From: JANQHS01 sp965267505
GTDB taxonomy: Bacteria > Bacteroidota > Bacteroidia > Cytophagales > CCMP332
DNA: 64,000 nucleotides
NCBI GenBank assembly: GCA_965267505.1
Contig: OZ254081.1
Coordinates: 3,038,001-3,102,000 of the forward strand
Direction: 5' to 3'
The translations under genes were made by a program, and so were the position numbers. Shown here piece by piece: positions 52,568-59,733 of this stretch. Numbering within the stretch: position 1 is the stretch's first letter; each line of letters begins with the position of its first letter. A model generated the notes under the pieces. That model had not been told where the DNA came from, made no database searches, and was given only the letters and a program-made list of their open reading frames with translations.

Positions 52568-53218
52568 TCAATGACAGGCCTGGTCATATTTCTTTAACCT
52601 GTAATAATTATAGGGTAGAGGGGTTAAAAACCCTACAATAAGGGCGGGAACCAGCGCAAGCCAATAAACCGGATTTGAAAAATCTGCCATTCCACCAGTG
52701 ATAGCAAAATCTGTTGCCGTCATAGCGATCTCCATTGCCACCATGGACAGGAATGACATGCCTATGGCGGTTCTAAAAGCCAAGCTAATTGGAAAGCCCT
52801 CTCTGAATTTCAATATTGTTGTTTCTAAAGCAATAGAGGTCATCAATCCGGCAACAATTGCTAAAGCCATTTGAATTGGTAATGGAGTCCAGGGGTAGTA
52901 TGCCTGTAGAAAAATTACCATCCCAAAATCACCAATAGAGCAGCCAATCAGACAATTTAGGGTATTAAAGGAGGCTTTTTTCCAGGAAGGAGCATGGAAC
53001 CAAAAACGCTCAACCGTCTCAGGATGAATAATATGATAGCCTTCAATACCAAGAAGGGAAGAAACATGAGCTTTGGATGTATCGACACCCTCAAGTTTCA
53101 GGACCATTCCCTGATCTTGCTTTTCAACCTCCCACTTTTTGATAGAAGCATCTCCGTCAAGGTGGGGAGCCACCTTTGAAATACAATTATCGCAATGCAG
53201 ATCAGTTAGGTACTTCAT
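52568..53218 (-). CDS. DUF4396 membrane protein with N-terminal HMA-like domain
   Basis: In this 216-residue protein, residues 1-70 resemble a heavy-metal-associated (HMA) domain with Cys9-x2-Cys12 (LHCDNCISKV). The rest is a DUF4396 domain with four membrane helices (about 85-215) and CLIGCSIGDFG, ALETTILKFREG and AIGMSFLSMVAME blocks. The conserved polar residues within the helices suggest metal transport or binding. The function is unknown; copper is a reasonable guess from the HMA-like part. It converges on the photolyase with a four-base gap. Confidence 0.82.
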   Translation of the reverse strand: MKYLTDLHCDNCISKVAPHLDGDASIKKWEVEKQDQGMVLKLEGVDTSKAHVSSLLGIEGYHIIHPETVERFWFHAPSWKKASFNTLNCLIGCSIGDFGMVIFLQAYYPWTPLPIQMALAIVAGLMTSIALETTILKFREGFPISLAFRTAIGMSFLSMVAMEIAMTATDFAITGGMADFSNPVYWLALVPALIVGFLTPLPYNYYRLKKYDQACH

Positions 53219-53334
53219 GAATCGGAATTGTCTTTATTAGACGAACAAGCTTTGATCTAAATTGATTCGTTTGTCCAAAAATACTCTTCTTATGATTGAG
53301 ATAGCTAAATTCGACCTCATTTCATCTTGAATGG

Positions 53335-53991
53335 ATGCCTACTAAAATCTTCATAGGAATATCCCTGACCTATTTATTTGTGCTTGCCAACAAGCCGGTT
53401 TTTGGCCAGGAATCCCCATTTAGAATTAAGAACAAAGCGGCTTACTCAAATGAGCAGATCAATACTGTAATCGCTGCGGCAGAAAGAGCAGTCGAATCAA
53501 TTAAAACCTGTGAACAGGAGATCCACACTCTTTGGAACCAGAATGGAAGGGGTAAGGATCTTTGGGATGCAAGGATCGGCTATTGGAATGACAATGAATT
53601 CCTAAGCACATGGTTCGGGGAGGCCAAGGAACCTCGACAGATAAGACTTTTATTCAAAAGGATCCGCAAAATGAGCAAAGTGGGGGATCGAAAGAGGCTT
53701 CACCTGGTCTTTCAAGCACCTGAAAAGACCTTTAATTGCAAATGGAGCAAACATGCCTGGACCATTCCAAAAGGAAGGGTTTCAGTGCATTGCTGCCCCC
53801 AATTCCTTTATTTGAGCAGCAAGCATCAGACCAAAGCTTTTATACATGAGATCGGACATGAATCAGGGATGTTTTTTCATAGAAAAGTATACTGGAGAAG
53901 CGCGGCCCTAAGAACTGCCAAAGAACGACCTTATAAGGCCTTGAAGAATCCAGAGAATTATGCCTTTTTCATCATGGAGTTCTACAATTAG
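53335..53991 (+). CDS. Secreted M35 (aspzincin)-like metallopeptidase, divergent
   Basis: This 218-residue protein has a signal peptide (FIGISLTYLFVLANKPVFG). The mature part follows the order of lysine-specific M35 metallopeptidases: a WFG motif (93-95), a TFNC cysteine (Cys135), a WTIPKGRVSVHCCPQFLYL strand (Cys153, Cys154), zinc motif HEIGH (His171, Glu172, His175) and C-terminal ALKNPENYAFF, which resembles NADNYxxF. However, the GTxD motif that supplies the third zinc ligand of aspzincins is not visible, so activity is uncertain. It stands alone between the DUF4396 gene and a small membrane-protein gene. Confidence 0.72.
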   Translation: MPTKIFIGISLTYLFVLANKPVFGQESPFRIKNKAAYSNEQINTVIAAAERAVESIKTCEQEIHTLWNQNGRGKDLWDARIGYWNDNEFLSTWFGEAKEPRQIRLLFKRIRKMSKVGDRKRLHLVFQAPEKTFNCKWSKHAWTIPKGRVSVHCCPQFLYLSSKHQTKAFIHEIGHESGMFFHRKVYWRSAALRTAKERPYKALKNPENYAFFIMEFYN

Positions 53992-54097
53992 GAACTGAAC
54001 GATTTGCTTCTTGGTTGTAATTGAGAATTCAGCTTATTTTTGGAAGACATTTAATCCTTATCTCAATCGAATAGAATTCAAGCTTGGGCCAGCTTTG

Positions 54098-54400
54098 ATG
54101 AATTTTGTTAAAATACTTGCCGTATTCCTTTTGATCCTATCTACAGGATTTCAGTTCCTTGACCTTGGTCAACACTTCCAAAAACCGGCAATTGAGTTTG
54201 ACTTGGCTGATTTTGGAGAAAAGGATTCTAAGGAAGGAAAAGAGGAAAAATCGGAGCAGGATGGTGAGGACAAGATTTTATCGTTCGGAAACAATTTCAA
54301 ACTAGCTCTCATTTATTGGGATCTCGATTGGCTGAAGGAAAACTCAAACTATGAATCCCCCCCAAAGAGTTTAGTCACTCCACCTCCTGATTTAAGTTAA
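54098..54400 (+). CDS. Small acidic protein with one membrane segment
   Basis: This protein has about 100 residues and I do not recognise it. A hydrophobic N-terminal segment (NFVKILAVFLLILSTGFQFL) may be a signal anchor. It is followed by a very acidic, Lys/Glu-rich stretch (about 35-70), a hydrophobic-aromatic YWDLDWL segment and a Pro-rich end. The ATG at 54098 is preferred over an earlier start because the membrane segment then begins at once. It lies 53 bases before the SulP transporter gene on the same strand, so it may be a partner of it. Confidence 0.6.
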   Translation: MNFVKILAVFLLILSTGFQFLDLGQHFQKPAIEFDLADFGEKDSKEGKEEKSEQDGEDKILSFGNNFKLALIYWDLDWLKENSNYESPPKSLVTPPPDLS

Positions 54401-54453
54401 TTTATTGATATAAGTTCTTGTTCTTCAATATTTTAACTATTTTTTATTAAATC

Positions 54454-56055
54454 ATGAGTTCCAATTCTTCTTTCAAGTACATTTCAAACTTAAAAAACGA
54501 TCTCCCTGCCGGATTGGTCGTATTTCTAGTTGCAGTTCCACTTTGCCTTGGAATCGCACTAGCTTCAGGAGCTCCCCTTTTTTCAGGTATCATCTCGGGT
54601 ATAGTCGGCGGACTTATTGTAACGCTAATAAGTAAATCTGAGCTAGGAGTAAGCGGCCCGGCGGCCGGCTTGGCAGTAATTGTGCTTAATTCAATCCAGG
54701 AGTTGGAGCAATTCCAAACTTTTCTGATGGCCGTATTCCTTGCCGGATTGATCCAAATACTACTTGGAGTGCTTAAAACGGGTGTTATTGGCTATTATTT
54801 CCCGTCCTCCGTGATCAAGGGAATGCTTTCCGGAATTGGCCTGATCCTGATCTTAAAACAAATTCCGCATGCCTTTGGCTATGATCAGGATCCTGAAGGG
54901 GACATGGAGTTCTTTCAGGCCGACGGCCATAATACCTTTTCAGAGCTGAGCTACATGCTTGATTCTATTACCCCAGGGGCTTTGCTTATCAGCGTGTTGT
55001 CTTTGCTGATCCTGATCTTATGGGAAAGACCGTTTATGAAGAAATTGAGCTTTACAAGGGTGATTCAGGGGCCTCTAGTGGCGGTTTTATTGGGAATCGG
55101 GTTAAATCTCTTCTATGCAACCAACGACCTATTCTCCTTAAAGGGCGAGCATGTAGTCGATATTCCGGTTACTGACTCAATTACAGAGTTTTTTGGCCAG
55201 TTTACCTTTCCTGATTTTTCTCAGATATTCAATGGGGATGTCTGGTTTTTTGCAATTACCATTGCCATAGTGGCGAGCCTGGAGACCTTGTTATGTGTGG
55301 AGGCTACAGATAAGCTTGACCCGGAAAGAAAGGTTACTCCCACAAATAGAGAATTACTAGCTCAGGGAGTTGGGAATTCTGTTTCGGGATTGATCGGTGG
55401 ACTTCCAATCACCCAGGTGATCGTTAGGAGTTCGGCCAATATCCAATCAGGTGGAAAGACCAAGGTGTCAGCTTTCTTTCATGGACTACTTCTTTTGGTG
55501 TCGGCCATGTTCATCCCGGGATTTCTTAACCTAATTCCTTTGGCAAGTCTTGCTGCTATCCTAATCGTGGTAGGTTATAAGCTTATCAATCCAAAGATCT
55601 TCAAAGACATGTATAAAACGGGGAGATCCCAGTTTGTGGCTTATGTCGTAACTATTCTTGGGATAATATTCACGGATCTTCTAATAGGGATAGGTCTTGG
55701 ATTGGCAGTTGCCTTTGTTTTCATTCTTTACAACAACTTCAAAACGGCTTACCACTTCGATCCAGAAGAAGTTGAAGAGGGTAAACCAATTCGCATTGAA
55801 TTATCTGAAGATCTTAGCTTTTTGAACAAGGCCAATCTGATCCAAACCTTTGCACTGATCCCGCCTGACTCCCATGTTATCATTGATGGAAGAAGAAACC
55901 GTTCGATTCATTGGGATGCTCTTGAGGTCATTGAAGATTTTAAGATCAATGCAGAATCGAGGAATATTAAGCTTGAGATAATCGGCCTTGAGCAAAGGTC
56001 AGCAGACTCCAATAGCCTCGAAGCCTTACAGCGTCATGTGAAAGAAAGAAGCTAG
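54454..56055 (+). CDS. SulP-family anion transporter with STAS domain
   Basis: The 533-residue transporter has 12-14 membrane segments (about 15-430) with SGPAAGLAVIVLNSI, PSSVIKGMLSGIGLILILKQIPH, and GLIGGLPITQVIVRSSANIQSGGKTK, the SulP pore signatures. It ends with a short STAS domain (about 445-520). Substrates in the family are sulfate, bicarbonate or fumarate. The Bacteroidota/cyanobacterial bicarbonate-type (BicA-like) subset is plausible but not proven, and the window also codes for a beta-carbonic anhydrase, at 33.7 kb. The small acidic gene upstream may be co-transcribed. Confidence 0.9.
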   Translation: MSSNSSFKYISNLKNDLPAGLVVFLVAVPLCLGIALASGAPLFSGIISGIVGGLIVTLISKSELGVSGPAAGLAVIVLNSIQELEQFQTFLMAVFLAGLIQILLGVLKTGVIGYYFPSSVIKGMLSGIGLILILKQIPHAFGYDQDPEGDMEFFQADGHNTFSELSYMLDSITPGALLISVLSLLILILWERPFMKKLSFTRVIQGPLVAVLLGIGLNLFYATNDLFSLKGEHVVDIPVTDSITEFFGQFTFPDFSQIFNGDVWFFAITIAIVASLETLLCVEATDKLDPERKVTPTNRELLAQGVGNSVSGLIGGLPITQVIVRSSANIQSGGKTKVSAFFHGLLLLVSAMFIPGFLNLIPLASLAAILIVVGYKLINPKIFKDMYKTGRSQFVAYVVTILGIIFTDLLIGIGLGLAVAFVFILYNNFKTAYHFDPEEVEEGKPIRIELSEDLSFLNKANLIQTFALIPPDSHVIIDGRRNRSIHWDALEVIEDFKINAESRNIKLEIIGLEQRSADSNSLEALQRHVKERS

Positions 56056-56126
56056 GGAGGGCTTTCAACTTAGGCTTCTTGGAATCTTTCCATGGCCAAT
56101 TGGGTTTAGATTAGGAACAAATTGAA

Positions 56127-57035
56127 ATGAAAAGAAGAACATTCATTTCCAATAGCCTGGCTTTTTCAGTAATAGCAAGCATGAACCCATTAAAAACCTT
56201 TGGGAAAGTGGTTGAGGATAATTTCCAAAACACTCCCCGGATGCCCGTCTTATTTGTTGGCCATGGAAGTCCATACAATGCACTTCAGGATAATGAATTC
56301 ACACAAAAGTGGAGGTCTATTGCCCGATCGATTCCAAAACCCAATGCCATAATATGTGTTTCAGCTCATTGGCTTACCAAGGGAAGCTGGATCACAGCAA
56401 TGGAAAAACCAAAAACGATCCACGATTTTGCCGGCTTTTCTGAAGAACTGTTTTCGGTACAATATCCGGCCCCAGGCAGTCCTGAGCTAGCCTTGGAAAC
56501 CAAGAACTTATTCAAGGAAAAAGAAATTGGATTGGATCAGGAATGGGGACTTGATCATGGATCCTGGTCCGTGATCAAACAAATGTATCCGGATGCGGAT
56601 ATTCCGGTTCTTCAATTAAGCATTGACTACCATCAATCTCCCGAACACCATTACCAACTGGCAAAAGATCTGAGTTCATTAAGGAATAAAGGTGTTTTGA
56701 TCATAGGAAGTGGAAACATGGTTCACAACCTTAGAAGGGTAGAGATCCCTAAAGGTTATGACCCAATGTCAAAAGGAATGGAGATAGCCTATGGTTTTGA
56801 TTGGGCTCAGGAAAGCAATGAGATCTTCAAGGATAAGATCCAAGAGGAAGATCACCAGGCTCTAATAGATTACAAAAAGCTTGGAAAGGCGGTTCAACAA
56901 TCCGTTCCTACTCCGGATCATTACTACCCTTTACTTTACTCTTTAGGCTTAAAAGAAAAGGGTGAAGAGATCACCCTTTTCAATGATAAGTGCGTAGCAG
57001 GCTCAATCTCAATGACCTCCGTATTGATCTCCTAA
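56127..57035 (+). CDS. 4,5-DOPA-dioxygenase-like extradiol dioxygenase
   Basis: The 302-residue protein resembles YgiD/LigB-type extradiol dioxygenases: VLFVGHGSPYNALQDNEF near residue 40, ICVSAHWLTKGSWITAMEKP near 75, WGLDHGSWSVIKQMYPDADIPVLQLSID near 135 and GSGNMVHNLRR near 195, holding the conserved His residues of the metal site. A twin-arginine-like N-terminus (KRRTFISNS, with a hydrophobic stretch) suggests export, unlike cytoplasmic YgiD. Its natural substrate is unknown. The stop overlaps the convergent membrane gene by four bases. Confidence 0.86.
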   Translation: MKRRTFISNSLAFSVIASMNPLKTFGKVVEDNFQNTPRMPVLFVGHGSPYNALQDNEFTQKWRSIARSIPKPNAIICVSAHWLTKGSWITAMEKPKTIHDFAGFSEELFSVQYPAPGSPELALETKNLFKEKEIGLDQEWGLDHGSWSVIKQMYPDADIPVLQLSIDYHQSPEHHYQLAKDLSSLRNKGVLIIGSGNMVHNLRRVEIPKGYDPMSKGMEIAYGFDWAQESNEIFKDKIQEEDHQALIDYKKLGKAVQQSVPTPDHYYPLLYSLGLKEKGEEITLFNDKCVAGSISMTSVLIS

Positions 57036-57697
57036 GCCACAGTTCCTGAAACTTCAATCGAAGCTTTGTAGGGCCTAAGAATGAAAGGAACTGCATAGGC
57101 CTGAATAATCGAAATGATGACTCCGATCTGATCCGTGATTCCATGAGGTTCTCCTGAAGCCAATAGGATCCATTGCAATGGAAGAGGTCCGAGGATAAAC
57201 AATAAAGCCAGGTTGTTTTTCGAGTTCCATGGAATTTCAACTTCCTCCGCTCTCCAATCCTGCAGGATCATGTAATAGATTGTATAGATGGATAAAAAAG
57301 CTACGGGGACCACAAACCATAAAAGATGAATGTGGACTCCCATGGTATCCCCATGGAATACCGCATCCTCCATGAAATAAACCTGGAACATGAAGTTCCC
57401 AATGAACCCAATTAACCATAAGAGGGCCATGGCATAAAAGATCAATCGATTCCTAACGGAATAGATCGAATAAAAAAGGAAGACAAAAAAGACCACCTGA
57501 AGGCAGACATACCATAGGTCTCCATTGAATCCATTTCCGTAAAAACTCCAGTTGTAGAATACAGTGCCCCATTGATAGGAATCTCCATCCAATATGGACC
57601 TGACAAAAGGAAGCCATGTCAACATAAAAGTTATGGAAACCAAAAAGGCAAAAAAGGTTTTAAGCCCGGAGGCTTTTCTAAATGATTTCATTTTCAT
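57032..57697 (-). CDS. Hypothetical six-helix membrane protein
   Basis: I do not recognise this 221-residue protein. It has six hydrophobic segments (about 12-32, 58-78, 82-105, 120-142, 155-178 and 185-205) and a short C-terminus. An extracellular or periplasmic loop with FHGDTMGVHIHLLW contains three histidines near the fourth helix that may bind metal, but this is speculation. The start MKMKSF is followed by basic residues typical of inner-membrane proteins. It is not clearly co-transcribed with a neighbour; the LytTR gene ends 104 bases upstream on the same strand. Confidence 0.7.
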   Translation of the reverse strand: MKMKSFRKASGLKTFFAFLVSITFMLTWLPFVRSILDGDSYQWGTVFYNWSFYGNGFNGDLWYVCLQVVFFVFLFYSIYSVRNRLIFYAMALLWLIGFIGNFMFQVYFMEDAVFHGDTMGVHIHLLWFVVPVAFLSIYTIYYMILQDWRAEEVEIPWNSKNNLALLFILGPLPLQWILLASGEPHGITDQIGVIISIIQAYAVPFILRPYKASIEVSGTVA

Positions 57698-57800
57698 AGT
57701 TCAATTTGTTTCTCTGCAAACAAATCTCACATCCTGGAGTCTTGATCTGAAAAATCTCTTTTTGGGATGAAAATGAACCCTGAGGGACGAAAAAGCCCTG

Positions 57801-58655
57801 TTACGAATCTACCAGAGCCAAAACCTTCTCCTTATACTGCTCTCCAACAGAAATGGATGTACTATGATTTGCCAGATTAACCTTCAGGTTTCGCCTGTTC
57901 CCAACGACACTTTCAAGGTGGATTTTGTTTATCAGAAATGAACGGGAAATTCTGATCAAAGCCGGACTGAGATCCAATTCTTCAATTGACTTGAGTGTCC
58001 TTCGAAGAAGTGATTTTTCCAGTACTCCATTGTTTAAATGTCTTATGGCAACATAGTTATCCTGAGACTCGATAAAAACAAGGTTTTTAACAGGCATTGA
58101 AACCTGCTCTTTTTGATTCTCCGATTCCAGAGTCAATATTTTTTCTCCGGTTTCCAGGGAATCAGCGTATTTGTAATGCTGGTCAAGGGTAGATTGAAGA
58201 TCTCTGATCCGGAAATAGACCAAAAGCCCCGCCAAGGGGATCAAACTCATTACTCCGATGTTGACTATGAATTCCAAAAAGCTGCTAAACAACCAATCAT
58301 GCCATCCACCCAAATAATTATAGAACAAGAAGACACCAAAACTCAGATAAACAAGGGACCAGATTATCCAGGACAAGGCTGTGATCCTGGTTAGAACCAT
58401 TGGAAACAGCTTTCTGATAAGGAATTCGTTCAAGGCCAAAAGGATCATGACCCAGAACCCCATGATGATCATATAGACAAGGAATTCGCTTCTTATGGTT
58501 TCCTGGGGGTCATAATTATTTACCCCAAAAGGCTGGAAAAAGATCAGGAAAACAGAAATAAAAGAACCCGTCCCAAATATGAAGCCCAACTTTTCCGTGG
58601 TACTCCAATTTGGCACCTCTTTATATAAGCTTGAAAAAAGATTATCTCCTTTCAT
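57801..58655 (-). CDS. Membrane-anchored LytTR-family transcriptional regulator
   Basis: The 284-residue protein has four membrane helices (about 28-50, 62-84, 90-115 and 125-150), a short linker and a LytTR DNA-binding domain (about 185-284: VKNLVFIESQDNYVAIRHLNNG, then FLINKIHLESVVGNRRNLKVNLANHSTSISVG). This one-component form lacks a receiver domain. The type is frequent in Bacteroidota. It is divergent from the pirin gene, 75 bases from start to start, and probably controls that gene, its own or the membrane-protein gene downstream. Confidence 0.87.
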   Translation of the reverse strand: MKGDNLFSSLYKEVPNWSTTEKLGFIFGTGSFISVFLIFFQPFGVNNYDPQETIRSEFLVYMIIMGFWVMILLALNEFLIRKLFPMVLTRITALSWIIWSLVYLSFGVFLFYNYLGGWHDWLFSSFLEFIVNIGVMSLIPLAGLLVYFRIRDLQSTLDQHYKYADSLETGEKILTLESENQKEQVSMPVKNLVFIESQDNYVAIRHLNNGVLEKSLLRRTLKSIEELDLSPALIRISRSFLINKIHLESVVGNRRNLKVNLANHSTSISVGEQYKEKVLALVDS

Positions 58656-58730
58656 TTTTGAATCAACAGCTTCCGAAATTTGTTACCCGATCATCATTTA
58701 TCCAAATTCAAATTTTAATACTCAGGACCA

Positions 58731-59606
58731 ATGAGCAATAAAGAGGTCAAATATCTTCTCCCTGCGGAGATCATTGATATGGATGGTTTCCCTGTCAAAC
58801 AGGCCATCCCAACTCAAAAGGTGGATCAGGTAGATCCATTCTTATTGATCCACCACGGACGTGTAAAACCACTAAGAGGCAGACCCGCAAAAGCCCAGGG
58901 GGTTGGCCCGCATCCTCACAGAGGGTTTAGTCCGGTAACATTCGTAGTGGAAGGGGAGGTTCATCATCGCGATAGCAGGGGAAACAACCAGATTGCTAAA
59001 AACGGTGAGGTCCAATGGATGCATGCCGGAATGGGGATCATGCATAGTGAAAGACCCAGTGCTGAACTGGTGGAGAAACACGGTCCGCAGGAGATCGTCC
59101 AACTATGGATCAACAGTCCTGCAAAAAACAAGATGGATCAGCCCAGCTATTCATATTTAGGAACGGACTCATCAGTAATTAGTCGATCTCAGGATGGATT
59201 GATTGAGAGAAATCTTATTTCTGGGGAGCACGAAGGAAAAACAGGTCCAATCCCTGGGATCAGTCCACTTTTAATTATTTGGGCCAAAGCAAGGGCCGAA
59301 GGAAAGGATGAATTTCAGATTCCTAAAGGTTACAATTCATCTATTTATCTGATCAAAGGCAAGATCAGGATCGAGGGCTACGGCCTGGTAGAAAAGGAAA
59401 ACTATGTGGTGTTTGAAGAGGAAGGAGACTCGGTAAAGCTTGAAGTGATGGAAGACTCCGAATTCCTTCTTTTGAGTGGTGAACCATTGAATGAAAAGGT
59501 GGTCAAGCAAGGTCCTTTTGTCATGAATTCTGAAACCGAGATCCTTGAGGCGATGAGGGATTACCAAATGGGAAAAATGGGGATCCTGATCGAAGATGAT
59601 ATGTAA
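58731..59606 (+). CDS. Pirin-family cupin protein
   Basis: The 291-residue bicupin has the pirin signature HPHRGFSPVTFVVEGEVHHRDSRGN near residue 63 and WMHAGMGIMHSERPS near 100, which supply the iron ligands (His and Glu). The C-terminal cupin contains SIYLIKGKIRIEGYG. Pirins act as quercetinases or redox-sensing regulators; bacterial roles are varied. It stands on the plus strand between a LytTR gene and the FtsX-type permease gene, and may be controlled by the LytTR protein. Confidence 0.9.
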   Translation: MSNKEVKYLLPAEIIDMDGFPVKQAIPTQKVDQVDPFLLIHHGRVKPLRGRPAKAQGVGPHPHRGFSPVTFVVEGEVHHRDSRGNNQIAKNGEVQWMHAGMGIMHSERPSAELVEKHGPQEIVQLWINSPAKNKMDQPSYSYLGTDSSVISRSQDGLIERNLISGEHEGKTGPIPGISPLLIIWAKARAEGKDEFQIPKGYNSSIYLIKGKIRIEGYGLVEKENYVVFEEEGDSVKLEVMEDSEFLLLSGEPLNEKVVKQGPFVMNSETEILEAMRDYQMGKMGILIEDDM

Positions 59607-59710
59607 TGCTTCCCACGGAACTACTAACTCTCTCAATTTTAGCCTTTTCTGTTGTCAATTTTCCGCTCATCATCTTTTGGAGACTCTGATTGAATAAAAA
59701 AAATAACTTT

Positions 59711-59732
59711 CAATTGGATCATCCTCCAATTG
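59711..59732 (+). promoter_or_regulatory. Perfect inverted repeat immediately before the permease start codon
   Basis: CAATTGGA and TCCAATTG are perfect 8-base arms around the loop TCATCC, and the repeat ends one base before the ATG at 59734. A TAACTTTC box (one mismatch to TAnnTTTG) overlaps its left edge. It may be an operator on the transcription start or an RNA hairpin that occludes translation initiation. Confidence 0.55.
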
Positions 59733-59733
59733 C

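Noticed and set aside
33696..56055. Carbonic anhydrase and SulP transporter as one CO2-concentrating system
   Set aside because: The genes lie 20 kb apart on opposite strands with no shared regulatory motif seen. Functional pairing is possible but not supported by the layout.
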